Below are positions 8,946 through 17,243 of a stretch of 64,000 nt of DNA, in pieces. The notes under the pieces were generated by a model. It saw only the letters and a program-made list of their open reading frames with translations, was not told the DNA's origin and did not search any database. The stretch's first letter is position 1, and every line of letters starts with the position of its first letter. The DNA is taken from the NCBI GenBank assembly GCA_963662985.1, contig OY760067.1:310001-374000 (forward strand), written 5' to 3'. The position numbers and the translations under genes are program-made. This DNA comes from G963662985 sp963662985 (lineage in GTDB: Bacteria; Chloroflexota; Anaerolineae; Anaerolineales; UBA11579).

Positions 8946-9884
8946 CTATTTTCCTTCTAATACTTCCAATTCTACTTCTTCTAATTTTTGCTCTGTTCTT
9001 TTAAATTGAGGATAGAGTTGCACAACGGCGATGCCAACAAGAACTACGATGATGCTGATGATTTGTTTGAGGGTTAGGGTGGTATCGAGGAATAGCCAAG
9101 ATAGGATGGCAATTTCAACTAGCATGAGATTGTTAATCATAGTGATCTCAGTGGCTGTGAGGGTACGTTGGCTGAAGTTCCACATGTTGAACGCCAAAGC
9201 AGTGTTGACCAGTGCTAGCAAGACAATCAGCCCCCATGCCCAAAGAGGTAATTGTGGGAAGCCATCTACAATCAAGGCGACTATGAACATCAAAATTGAA
9301 CCAATACCCATACTAATGAAAGTGATAATGAAGGGGCTGTATTTACCTTGACGATTGACTGCCCTGCCCATGACGGTGGCAACTGCATTGGACGCCACCC
9401 CAATAAAAGCGATACCAACACCGATCCAATTTAGGTCAATTTGACCAAGGGGGAAGAAATAGAAAAATACACCTGCGATAAAAACAATGATGCCAATAAT
9501 CTGCATCCATGCGAGTTTTTCATGCAAGAAAAGTACCCCTAAAAGGGCAACTGCTAGGACAGTAAAATTCATCACCATACTAAAAATGATGGGGCTGATA
9601 TAGGTGAGGGCAACAAAAGGAACCATTTGATTGATGGTGTAGAAAATGATGCCGTAGAGGATAAAAGTGCGCCAATCTGTTTTAGTGAGGGTTTTGAGGG
9701 AGATACGGTTCTTTGTGAATAGGAAAATGGGTACTTGGAAAAAGAATGCGAGCAGGTATCTAAGAGCTGCAAAAGTGACAGGTGGAATATCTTCCAAGCC
9801 CACTGAAATGACGATAAATGAAAAAGACCAAATGATGGTGACAGTAATCGCTACTATAAATGCAATAATACGTTTTTTATTCAT
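8946..9884 (-). CDS. EamA-family (DMT superfamily) transporter
   Basis: This 312-residue protein has about ten hydrophobic segments arranged as two EamA repeats (roughly residues 8-140 and 152-290). Typical features are the early TVTIIWSFSFIVISVG segment and a repeat-ending LHEKLAWMQIIGI. The family exports or exchanges small metabolites such as amino acids and purines; the substrate cannot be told from sequence. A short acidic C-terminal tail (EEVELEVLEG) is cytoplasmic. It lies 40 bp upstream of alr on the same strand and may be read separately. Confidence 0.85.
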   Translation of the reverse strand: MNKKRIIAFIVAITVTIIWSFSFIVISVGLEDIPPVTFAALRYLLAFFFQVPIFLFTKNRISLKTLTKTDWRTFILYGIIFYTINQMVPFVALTYISPIIFSMVMNFTVLAVALLGVLFLHEKLAWMQIIGIIVFIAGVFFYFFPLGQIDLNWIGVGIAFIGVASNAVATVMGRAVNRQGKYSPFIITFISMGIGSILMFIVALIVDGFPQLPLWAWGLIVLLALVNTALAFNMWNFSQRTLTATEITMINNLMLVEIAILSWLFLDTTLTLKQIISIIVVLVGIAVVQLYPQFKRTEQKLEEVELEVLEGK

Positions 9885-9975
9885 TCGGGAATTATACCCT
9901 TTTCTATGGAAAAGCCCACAATTTTGTGAAAGACTGACTGTCTACTCCCTTTATTTGTTTGATTTAATGCAAAAT

Positions 9976-9990
9976 TGGCACTCTTCTTGC
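9976..9990 (+). promoter_or_regulatory. Candidate sigma-54 (-24/-12) promoter
   Basis: The sequence TGGCACTCTTCTTGC matches the sigma-54 consensus TGGCAC-N5-TTGC, with exactly ten bases between the GG (9977-9978) and GC (9989-9990) doublets. No sigma-70 pair with a normal 16-18 bp spacer is evident here. The start would fall near 10002, giving a ~120-nt leader for the secreted protein at 10121. Whether this organism has RpoN is unknown. Confidence 0.45.
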
Positions 9991-10000
9991 ATTATATAAG

Positions 10001-10120
10001 TCGAAACTAATTTGATTTGCTAATTTGGTGTGAATCCGCTATATTTCACTTAGTACTACCCTGTTGGTAGGCTTGTTATGGTGTTATTTGCATCATGTTT
10101 TGATAAGGAGATGCTAAATC
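10001..10120 (+). promoter_or_regulatory. Untranslated leader with two small hairpins
   Basis: The rest of the gap between the divergent DMT transporter and the secreted protein contains two adjacent potential stems: GTGAA/TTCAC (10030-10034 with 10045-10049) and CTACC/GGTAG (10056-10060 with 10066-10070, five-base loop). AAGGAG lies ten bases before the ATG. It does not match a riboswitch class I can name. Confidence 0.3.
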
Positions 10121-11659
10121 ATGAAAAAAACTATTTATATTTTGATTGTTTTAATGATGCTAGCTATGCCATTGGCGGTTACTGCAAGCCCCAATGAAAG
10201 TGGTGGGACATCTGTTGAAGTGCCAAATGGGCCAACTTTTTGGGTGGATAAAGTTGTTTCTCAAACTTCTGTGAGAATTGGTGTGAAAAACATGCCAAAA
10301 GACCAAAATTATTTGGTTTATATGAAGAGCAACAATAATCCGAACACTGGTTGGAAAAATGTTGGAAAATTAGATAATATCAATAGTGGTAGTTTTTTGC
10401 AGACCTTTGCAATCCCCTATGTGATCTCTACAGAATCACAATTATCGATTATGGTGTTGAATAACGTAACTGGTGAAAACGCAACGACTACTTTTACTCA
10501 CACATCTGCATTCACTAGCTTAGGAACCACTTATTCTTATCAAGCGCCGAACCTGAATGCTTATGGTGGACATTCTTCTGCCACCCATGCTGATGGTTTG
10601 ACAGTTTGGATTCATGCGATCAATCATCCTTATACGATTACTCTTGGTTATTCTGGCTATATGAAAAAAGAGACCTATCAAATTTGGATCACTGACCCGA
10701 ATAATGCAGGCGCTGGGTGGAAGGATATGGGGAATATTCGACCAAATGATATGCAAAGTGGGCAAATCACATTTAATATTCCAAGTTTGTTCCGAGATTC
10801 TAAGGAATTAACAGTAAAAGTTTTGAACTATGTTTCGCAGGAATATGTGTGGATTAAGTTCCAAAATCGTTCGAACTGGAATGCAATTGGCGTTTATAAC
10901 TCTGCAACCGATACCTACTCTGCATCTAATGCAACTGCTTATAGCTCTTATAGCTCAGGAGCAGTTTCTGGACCTACTCCTTTCACCGTGATCACAAATG
11001 TGGTTGAAAATGAAAGTGTGACTTTGAATGCTTATAACTTCAAGGCAAATGATGAATTGTTGGTGACAATGGGTTTATCAGGAACGTATGGAATTGGTGG
11101 AATTAGTGTGGCAGTGCAAGAAACTGGCGAAAGCGGAAACTTCACAGCAACCTACCCCATTCCGGATGAGTTAAAAGGTCAATATACTCTTTCTATTCGA
11201 TTGGAAAGCTACAATACAAAACATTATGCATTTGACTGGTTCAATAATGATAGCGGTTTTGGGATTCCAGATACAACTGGAACGACAACTGTTATTCCTA
11301 CAACAGTCAGTGGAACTGCAATCCCGACAGTGGTGGCTACTCCGATTCCAAGCAGTAATGTGATTATCCGCCCAGGAATTTATCCTAGCTTTGCGATTGG
11401 ATCGATTACGCCAAATACTGAAATTGAGATTATTCCTGCGAATTTTACCGGAAATGATACTTATGTAGTGACGATGGGACCCTTTGGTTCTTATGGCAAA
11501 AATGGGTATGTATCAACTACTTTGACAACCGATGCAAATGGGGTTTTATCTTCCACAACACTCCCCATTCCGGCAGGTGTGCAAGGATATGATACGGTTC
11601 ACGTACGATTGGAAAGCCCTTTGAGTGGCTACTACGCATACAATTATTTCAACCAATAA
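10121..11659 (+). CDS. Secreted protein built of four ~90-residue beta-rich repeats
   Basis: A 512-residue protein with a clear signal peptide (MKKTIYILIVLMMLAMPLAV, probable cleavage after TASP-region residue ~23). The mature part contains four related domains (about residues 40-130, 158-245, 285-375 and 415-510). Each begins with a hydrophobic-alternating strand and ends in a V(K/R)LE/VLN strand plus an aromatic finish (FNND, YFNQ). Domains 1-2 share a GW-K-(D/N)-(M/V)-G element, while domains 3-4 share GTYG/GSYG and IP motifs. A Thr/Pro-rich linker near 388-405 separates 3 and 4. I recognise no catalytic motif; a structural or binding role at the cell surface is inferred. It is monocistronic between a possible sigma-54 promoter and a strong terminator. 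Confidence 0.7.
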   Translation: MKKTIYILIVLMMLAMPLAVTASPNESGGTSVEVPNGPTFWVDKVVSQTSVRIGVKNMPKDQNYLVYMKSNNNPNTGWKNVGKLDNINSGSFLQTFAIPYVISTESQLSIMVLNNVTGENATTTFTHTSAFTSLGTTYSYQAPNLNAYGGHSSATHADGLTVWIHAINHPYTITLGYSGYMKKETYQIWITDPNNAGAGWKDMGNIRPNDMQSGQITFNIPSLFRDSKELTVKVLNYVSQEYVWIKFQNRSNWNAIGVYNSATDTYSASNATAYSSYSSGAVSGPTPFTVITNVVENESVTLNAYNFKANDELLVTMGLSGTYGIGGISVAVQETGESGNFTATYPIPDELKGQYTLSIRLESYNTKHYAFDWFNNDSGFGIPDTTGTTTVIPTTVSGTAIPTVVATPIPSSNVIIRPGIYPSFAIGSITPNTEIEIIPANFTGNDTYVVTMGPFGSYGKNGYVSTTLTTDANGVLSSTTLPIPAGVQGYDTVHVRLESPLSGYYAYNYFNQ

Positions 11660-11681
11660 ACTTGGTTTTTGAAAAGAACTT

Positions 11682-11711
11682 AAGGATGCTGTCTTCACAG
11701 CATCCTTTTTT
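11682..11711 (+). terminator. Rho-independent terminator after the secreted repeat protein
   Basis: The perfect 11-bp stem AAGGATGCTGT/ACAGCATCCTT (11682-11692 with 11697-11707) has a CTTC loop and is followed by a T run. Confidence 0.9.
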
Positions 11712-11796
11712 GTTAATATTTATTTTCTTCTTAGGAAAGCGAAGTATAATCATGTTTGAAATTTTGATGTCGATAAAATTCTACTAAGGAAACATT

Positions 11797-13341
11797 ATGA
11801 ACTCTTCTGAAAAAAGATTGGCTGAAGGAATCCTTTTTACTGATCATTATCAATTAACCATGGCGCAAGTGTATTTTAAAATGGGAATGCATGAAACCCC
11901 AGCGCTTTTTGAACATTTTTTCCGAGATTATCCTGATTACGGAATCCATCAGGCTGGGTATTGTGTGAATGCAGGACTGGAATGGCTGTTGGATTGGATG
12001 GAAGATGCACAATTTGGTGATGAAGAATTAAGCCATTTGCGTGGATTGAAGAATCCTACTGGAAAGGCTGTTTTTGCTGATGACTTTTTGAGTTGGTTGG
12101 AGCACAATGGCAATTTCTCAAAAATCAAATTGCGTTCAATTGCCGAAGGACGCGTGGTACACCCTTATGCACCAATGAATATTGTAGAAGGTCCGCTGGC
12201 AATGGCGCAGATTTTGGAAACAGCATTGTTGAATCATGTGAATTTTCAGACTTTGATCGCTACAAAGGCTTCTCGAATTCGAGAGACGTGCCAAGGGCAA
12301 TTGGTGTTGGAATTTGGAGCAAGACGAGCACAACATTTTGCTGCGAATGCTGGCGCGCGTGCTGCTTTAATTGGGGGCGCTGATTATACATCAAATTGCG
12401 GAATTAGTTATGTGTTAGGGATGCCTCCGAAAGGCACACATGCTCATTCGTTGGTGCAATTGTATATGGCGATGGGAAAAGGCGAATTGGATGCGTTCCG
12501 TGCATATGCTGATGTATATCCTGAAGGGTGCTTGTTACTAGTGGATACAATTGACACAATCAACAGTGGGATTCCGAATGCAATCATGGTGTTTGATGAA
12601 CTACGAGCAAAGGGGTTTGAACCAATGGGTATCCGTTTGGATTCTGGAGACTTGGCATATTTGAGTATTAAAGCGGCAAAACTTTTGAATGAAGCTGGGT
12701 ATCCTGATACGAGTATTACTTTGTCTAATAACTTGGATGAATTGACGATTTGGCAAATTATCAGCCAAATTCAATTAGAAGCACCACGCTATGGAATGGA
12801 TGCTGTTTCTATTTTGAAACGTTTGGCGTTTGGTGTGGGTACGAAAATGATTACCTCTGGGAATGCATCAGCGTTGAATGGGGTATATAAATTAGTGGGA
12901 ATCCAACATGAAGGTGTGTGGAAACCGGCAATTAAAATCTCTGAAAGTGCAGAGAAAACATTGATTCCGGGGCGTAAGTTAGTTTGGCGAATCTATGACC
13001 AACAAGGCAAGGCTACAGCAGATTTGATGACTTTGGATGACGAAGACCCAAGCACAATGGGTGACCTGGAAATCTATCATCCAACTAGTTTTGGTAAAAA
13101 ACGAAAAATACGAAAGGAAGAAATTTCTCGAATTGAATTGATGCATGATGAAGTGCTACATGGAGACGGGAATTGGAAAGTGGAACGTCCTAGCTTGGAT
13201 GAAATTCGTGAAAAACGTAATGAGGATGTGGGATTTTTGCACTTAGGGGTGAAACGTTTGATGCACCCGCATATCTATCATGTGTCATTATCTGAGAAGT
13301 TAATGAAATTAAAGATGGCTTTAATTGAAAATGCTCAATAA
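11797..13341 (+). CDS. pncB: Nicotinate phosphoribosyltransferase
   Basis: A 514-residue enzyme of NAD salvage, converting nicotinate and PRPP (with ATP) to nicotinate mononucleotide. The N-terminal FTDHYQLTMAQVYF, the central LEFGARRAQ motif (about residue 170), GTHAHSLVQLY (about 213) and the GIRLDSGDLAYLS segment (about 285) are characteristic. The length is in the usual range for the longer bacterial enzymes. It stands alone between the terminator at 11711 and the tRNA-Gln promoter. A TATAAT at 11745-11750 could be its -10 element, though the -35 region is weak. Confidence 0.93.
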   Translation: MNSSEKRLAEGILFTDHYQLTMAQVYFKMGMHETPALFEHFFRDYPDYGIHQAGYCVNAGLEWLLDWMEDAQFGDEELSHLRGLKNPTGKAVFADDFLSWLEHNGNFSKIKLRSIAEGRVVHPYAPMNIVEGPLAMAQILETALLNHVNFQTLIATKASRIRETCQGQLVLEFGARRAQHFAANAGARAALIGGADYTSNCGISYVLGMPPKGTHAHSLVQLYMAMGKGELDAFRAYADVYPEGCLLLVDTIDTINSGIPNAIMVFDELRAKGFEPMGIRLDSGDLAYLSIKAAKLLNEAGYPDTSITLSNNLDELTIWQIISQIQLEAPRYGMDAVSILKRLAFGVGTKMITSGNASALNGVYKLVGIQHEGVWKPAIKISESAEKTLIPGRKLVWRIYDQQGKATADLMTLDDEDPSTMGDLEIYHPTSFGKKRKIRKEEISRIELMHDEVLHGDGNWKVERPSLDEIREKRNEDVGFLHLGVKRLMHPHIYHVSLSEKLMKLKMALIENAQ

Positions 13342-13373
13342 ATTTGGTGATTAAATTGATAAAATTGATGTCG

Positions 13374-13401
13374 TTGACACAACTATTCTTTTTAGTATAA
13401 T
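13374..13401 (+). promoter_or_regulatory. Strong sigma-70-type promoter for tRNA-Gln
   Basis: TTGACA (13374-13379) and TATAAT (13396-13401) are both perfect and separated by 16 bp, 16 bases before the tRNA. Confidence 0.85.
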
Positions 13402-13417
13402 TAGTAGGCTTCACTAT

Positions 13418-13488
13418 TGGGGATTCGTCTAGTGGTAGGACAGCGGTCTCTGGAACCGTAAGCCGTGGTTCGAATCCACGATCCCCAG
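13418..13488 (+). tRNA. tRNA-Gln (anticodon CTG)
   Basis: The cloverleaf folds with acceptor TGGGGAT/ATCCCCA, D stem GTCT/GGAC, anticodon stem GCGGT/ACCGT around loop CTCTGGA (anticodon CTG, reading CAG) and T arm CGTGG-TTCGAAT-CCACG. The discriminator is G and CCA is not encoded. It has its own promoter and terminator. Confidence 0.92.
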
Positions 13489-13496
13489 CAAAATAA

Positions 13497-13530
13497 ACAG
13501 TTACATCAAAAAATGTAGCTGTTTTTTTTT
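13497..13530 (+). terminator. Terminator after tRNA-Gln
   Basis: Stem ACAGTTACAT/ATGTAGCTGT (one G-U pair) is followed by nine T residues. Confidence 0.85.
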
Positions 13531-13631
13531 GGAAATTTTATAGTTTTTGTGTTTGGGAAAAGGTTAACGTATGGTTCCCACAAACTAAATTCGGGATGTT
13601 ATAATTTTGATGACTTCATTGAGGTAATTGA

Positions 13632-14774
13632 ATGACAAGATATTATTATAAGAGTTTGTTTGAATTAATTCATCTATCCCTTTTCAAAAATAATGTCCCG
13701 GGAACTAAATTAACTACCAAAAGGGTTGTGTTTCTCTTCTTGTTTGTTGTAGTGTGGATTCCATTTGAATTAATGCATCAAGTGGTTTTTTATTTAGATC
13801 GGTTGTTATTTCCTAAACTTAAAGATCAAAAAATTGAAAAACCTTTCTTTGTGGTGGGCAATTTTCGCAATGGAACGACAATGGTGCAGCGCTTGCTGGC
13901 AAAGGATACACTTAATTTTGCTTGTATGAAAACATGGGAGCTATATGTAGCACCGATGTTGACCGAGAATCGAATCTGGCATTGGTTCAGCAAAATTGAT
14001 CATGCCTTGGGTGGTTTGATGCATCGTATTTTACATTCTCTGGATGACCGAACAACTGGTAAGGTGCAAATCCACAAGGTGAGCATGTTTGAACCAGAAG
14101 AAGATGAACCGATCTTTTTGCATTTGTGGCGATCCACTTTTATTCAATTTATGTTCCCCTTCCATGAGGTTTTGCCAGATTATATGCATTTTGACCAATC
14201 CTGCAAAGAAGATGAAAAAGAGATGGTGATGGACTATTATCAAGAGATGGTGCAACGTTATCTTTATGCAAACCCCGAAAGTAAATACTATCTGTCAAAA
14301 AATCCAGCGATGACTGCGCGAATGGAAAGTTTAAAAAAGACTTTTCCGGATGCAAGATTTTTATATATCATCCGTGATCCGTTGGAAACAGTGCCTTCGA
14401 CAATCAGTTGGTTCAGCTATTCCTATAAGGCATTTGGGGATTTTGATGAAGAATATCCCTATTTGAAAGAAACAATTGATACAAGCGATCATTTGATCCA
14501 TTATGGATTAGAAAAGGTTGAGGAATTACCACAGAACCAAGGCTTAGTGATTGAGTATAAAGACCTGTTGAATGACCTTGAGGGGACAATCCAAAAAATA
14601 TATGCTCATTTTGACCTAAAGATGGATGCTCATTTTGCAGAAATTGTGCATGGGGTGAGTGAAACAAATAAAAACTATAAAAGCAGCCATCGATATGACC
14701 TGGAGAGTATGGGGACGAGTGAAAAAGAAATTCGAGAAATCTTTGCTGATATTTATGAGCAGTTTGAGTTTTGA
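13632..14774 (+). CDS. Sulfotransferase family protein
   Basis: A 380-residue P-loop sulfotransferase. The PAPS 5'-phosphosulfate loop is FVVGNFRNGTTMVQ (about residues 76-89) and the 3'-phosphate-binding strand is FLYIIRDPLETVPSTISW (about 237-254). An N-terminal hydrophobic stretch at ~30-52 suggests membrane association. The family transfers sulfate from PAPS to hydroxyl or amino groups of glycans, lipids or small molecules; the acceptor is unknown. The gene stands alone, ending in a terminator shared with lgt on the other strand. A modified envelope glycan or lipid is plausible but unproven. Confidence 0.85.
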   Translation: MTRYYYKSLFELIHLSLFKNNVPGTKLTTKRVVFLFLFVVVWIPFELMHQVVFYLDRLLFPKLKDQKIEKPFFVVGNFRNGTTMVQRLLAKDTLNFACMKTWELYVAPMLTENRIWHWFSKIDHALGGLMHRILHSLDDRTTGKVQIHKVSMFEPEEDEPIFLHLWRSTFIQFMFPFHEVLPDYMHFDQSCKEDEKEMVMDYYQEMVQRYLYANPESKYYLSKNPAMTARMESLKKTFPDARFLYIIRDPLETVPSTISWFSYSYKAFGDFDEEYPYLKETIDTSDHLIHYGLEKVEELPQNQGLVIEYKDLLNDLEGTIQKIYAHFDLKMDAHFAEIVHGVSETNKNYKSSHRYDLESMGTSEKEIREIFADIYEQFEF

Positions 14775-14795
14775 AATTCTTTGATAATAAAAATG

Positions 14796-14823
14796 AAGCC
14801 TGAGGATAATCTCAGGCTTTTTT
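14796..14823. terminator. Bidirectional terminator between sulfotransferase gene and lgt
   Basis: Stem AAGCCTGAG/CTCAGGCTT (14796-14804 with 14811-14819) has T runs on both strands. The last codons and stop of lgt lie inside it. Confidence 0.85.
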
Positions 14824-15705
14824 ATTTTGTCTTTGTAAAAGTGTTTTTTTGGCTACTTTGTATTTCTTTTCCCAATTTTTAAAAAGCTTCCATTTGATAA
14901 CATCGTAGCGAACGAGGAGCATTAAGATGCCAATGAGGGCCATGAGAGAGGCAACGGCAGTTGTAATGGAGATAGGAAGATTACCAAGACGAGGTTGATC
15001 TGGACGCCAGAATTCTATGATGACACGGCCAACACCTTCTAATAACAACCAAAGGGCAATGCCTGTGCCTGGTTTATATTTCTCGGCTAGCTTTTTGGTT
15101 AGCCAGAGAATTAAGATGGCTGCGAGAATGTTCCAGATCATCTCATAGGCAAAGGTGGGATGAAATTTGGTTTCTGCGGGGAATTTTGTGAAGTCCGAAT
15201 AAGCGGCCAAACGATGGGCTCGGTCAATGTGAATACCCCATGGTAAGGTGGTAGGTGGACCGTAGAGCTCTTGATTGATGAAGTTGGCAGGACGGGCAAA
15301 AGCTTGACCTAGCAAGAGCCCGGGGGCAACTGAATCAAGGAAAATCCACATATCGAGGTGATAGTGACGGGCATAAAGGAAAAAGGCGAGAAAACCAAAT
15401 AAGATGCCTCCGTAAATATGCAAACCACCCGCGGGGGTGTTGAGGATTTGAATGGGATTGTTGATGTAGTACGAATTTCCTCCCAATGTGGCATTGGCTA
15501 CGTACCAAAGACGCGCGCCAACAATGGCACCGATGACGATGTAGATGAGGGCGTCCCAGAGATATTCGGGATCTTCTTTGCGGGATTTGATGCCACGACT
15601 GGTGATCCAAGCACCAAAGAGGATGCCACTCATGACGAGGACACCGTACCAACGTAAGGTGATGGGAATTGAACCTATATGAAAACTAAATATAATGGGG
15701 TCCAT
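14812..15705 (-). CDS. lgt: Prolipoprotein diacylglyceryl transferase
   Basis: A 297-residue integral membrane enzyme that attaches diacylglycerol to the lipobox cysteine of prolipoproteins. Seven hydrophobic segments are visible. Lgt landmarks are GAIVGARLWYV (about residue 58), GGLHIYGGILFG (about 93), the signature region ARPANFINQELYGPP (about 136) and HPTFAYEMIWN (about 180). The length is normal. It complements lspA at 7165-7725 and the several lipoproteins of this window. Its start has CCTCCT on the plus strand (AGGAGG on its own strand) eight bases away, a strong ribosome binding site. Confidence 0.95.
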   Translation of the reverse strand: MDPIIFSFHIGSIPITLRWYGVLVMSGILFGAWITSRGIKSRKEDPEYLWDALIYIVIGAIVGARLWYVANATLGGNSYYINNPIQILNTPAGGLHIYGGILFGFLAFFLYARHYHLDMWIFLDSVAPGLLLGQAFARPANFINQELYGPPTTLPWGIHIDRAHRLAAYSDFTKFPAETKFHPTFAYEMIWNILAAILILWLTKKLAEKYKPGTGIALWLLLEGVGRVIIEFWRPDQPRLGNLPISITTAVASLMALIGILMLLVRYDVIKWKLFKNWEKKYKVAKKTLLQRQNKKA

Positions 15706-16177
15706 GTTTCCTCCTGTTAAGTTAATTGTTTTTTGGATTATAACACTAAGTTTTCTACGGTTTTATTGGAGAAGTGTTGGAATCAATGTGTCTAAAAAAA
15801 TTGGACAGGTGTAAAGATAAAATTTGACAGGTGTAAAGAAATATTTGGACACTTTTTGGACAGGTGTCCAATTTTGTTTTTAGGACATACTCCCCTTTTG
15901 TTACTAAATACGGGGGTGAATTTGGGTAAAGGTGGTGTATACAGGGTGTGCATTAGGTAAGGGTTCTTTTTTTGGACAATTTTTTGTTTTTGTGTAAATT
16001 TTTTTTGTATTGATGTGTAGTGGTAATGGTTTATTATATATTGACTATGCGCAATACGCATTTATCCCGATTATTAGTTAGCATTATAGCACATTTTTTC
16101 TAAGTAATTTCTCGATTTTATTTTGAGGTAAAAGCCTACCCTTTGGAGAAATTCTAGTGTATAATGCAATTCGCTTT
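15706..16177. other. 472-bp non-coding gap between lgt and tRNA-Val
   Basis: I see no convincing gene. Apart from the repeat cluster at 15801-15871, it holds G/T-rich low-complexity sequence (15900-16020), a small inverted repeat ATGCG/CGCAT (16047-16061) and a TATAAT at 16160-16165 that is a likely -10 for tRNA-Val with a poor -35. Confidence 0.6.
15801..15871 (+). repeat. Cluster of GGACAGGTGT motifs spaced ~22 bp
   Basis: TTGGACAGGTGTAAAG (15801-15816) recurs as TTTGACAGGTGTAAAG (15823-15838). A partial TTTGGACAC follows at 15844, and the cluster ends with the palindrome TTGGACAGGTGTCCAA (15856-15871). The 21-22 bp phasing (two helical turns) suggests a cluster of protein-binding sites upstream of lgt, read divergently from tRNA-Val. 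Confidence 0.5.
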
Positions 16178-16251
16178 GGGCGGGTAGCTCAGTTGGTTAG
16201 AGCACTTCGTTTACACCGAAGGGGTCGGGGGTTCGAGTCCCTCTTCGCCCA
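16178..16251 (+). tRNA. tRNA-Val (anticodon TAC)
   Basis: A full cloverleaf is visible: acceptor GGGCGGG/TTCGCCC with two G-U pairs, D arm AGCTCAGTTGGTTAGAGC, anticodon arm CTTCG-TTTACAC-CGAAG (anticodon TAC, reading GTA) and a T arm with GTTCGAGTC. The discriminator is A and CCA is not encoded. Confidence 0.95.
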
Positions 16252-16256
16252 CTAGT

Positions 16257-16283
16257 AAAAAACCACCGTACGGTGGTTTTTTT
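16257..16283 (+). terminator. Terminator after tRNA-Val
   Basis: A perfect palindrome AAAACCACCGTACGGTGGTTTT is followed by further T residues. Confidence 0.88.
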
Positions 16284-16355
16284 ATAAAATATTAATTTAT
16301 AATAATTATTTCTACTCTATTTTCTAAATATAAAAAATTCTTGAAATTAAGATAA

Positions 16356-17243
16356 CTATAAATATCGTACTTCTGATACATTTCGAGGTGGGATTTGTTT
16401 GAATTTGTATTTTGGATAGCCTAGGGTGATGCTAGCGTATACATTATGATTATCAGGTAATTGTAATAGATCTTTGATTTCTTTCACTCTTTGACAGGCA
16501 GGTGGAATGATGTCGTTGAAGCAAGTGCCAATGCCAAGGGTTTCTGACATTAAGATGGCATGAGACGCAGCAATTAAACAATTTTCAGCTGTAACTGGTT
16601 CATTTTTAGGTGCATGAAATAGAATTAATGTAGGAGCATCGCGAAGAATTTCGTTGCTACGCCCTTCTCGATACCAACGGATATACCAGTGCATACCTGG
16701 CATTAGGAAAGTTTGAAGGGTGTTAAATTGTTGTTTACCAGCAGTCCGTTTGATGAAAAATCTAGCTATTGGATTTTTTAAACCTTTTTCTAGGCTTTCA
16801 TACATTTGATATGTTTTTTCTGAAAAATAAGTAAGTTTTTCAGGATTATCAATGACAATAATTCCTACACTATCTTGCCCATTACCTGTTGGTGCTGTGC
16901 GGGCAGCTTCTATAATTTTATTGATTTCTTCACGAGGAAGAGGTTTGGTTTGATAATTGCGAATCGAACGACGTTGTTTCATTAAAGTGAGCAGGTTGCC
17001 AGAGGGTATTTCCATTTTTTCCGCTTGAGGATATTCATTTATTTCATTTAGTTGAATAGCATGTTTGGGGCAGAGGGATACACAATGACCACATGCCATA
17101 CACAACTCTACTCGTTCATCAGATATAACAGTATATTTACGACCAGTTTGGTTAATATGTTTGGTTTCAGGGATGTGGCGAGGACAGACTTCTTCACAAA
17201 TTCCACAGCTTATACAAAGGTTTTGGTCAATTGAAATATTCAT
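16356..17243 (-). CDS. Ferredoxin-domain nitroreductase
   Basis: A 295-residue fusion of a 2x[4Fe-4S] ferredoxin module with an FMN-dependent nitroreductase. The cysteine clusters CISCGICEEVCP (residues ~11-22) and CMACGHCVSLCP (~48-59) are intact. The nitroreductase core starts around residue 88 with RRSIRNYQTKPL and contains AARTAPTGNGQ, a flavin-contact region. Such fusions are common in anaerobes and reduce nitro or quinone-like compounds with electrons from ferredoxin. It overlaps the TetR gene upstream by 4 bp (ATGA at 17240-17243), so it is likely the regulator's main target. Confidence 0.88.
   Translation of the reverse strand: MNISIDQNLCISCGICEEVCPRHIPETKHINQTGRKYTVISDERVELCMACGHCVSLCPKHAIQLNEINEYPQAEKMEIPSGNLLTLMKQRRSIRNYQTKPLPREEINKIIEAARTAPTGNGQDSVGIIVIDNPEKLTYFSEKTYQMYESLEKGLKNPIARFFIKRTAGKQQFNTLQTFLMPGMHWYIRWYREGRSNEILRDAPTLILFHAPKNEPVTAENCLIAASHAILMSETLGIGTCFNDIIPPACQRVKEIKDLLQLPDNHNVYASITLGYPKYKFKQIPPRNVSEVRYL

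Noticed and set aside
10001..10120. Riboswitch in the leader of the secreted protein
   Set aside because: Two small hairpins exist, but no consensus of a known class (for example c-di-GMP, TPP, cobalamin) could be found by eye.
15792..16061. 89-residue minus-strand open frame in the lgt/tRNA-Val gap
   Set aside because: It is composed of low-complexity sequence and the repeat cluster, has no ribosome binding site and no protein-like pattern.
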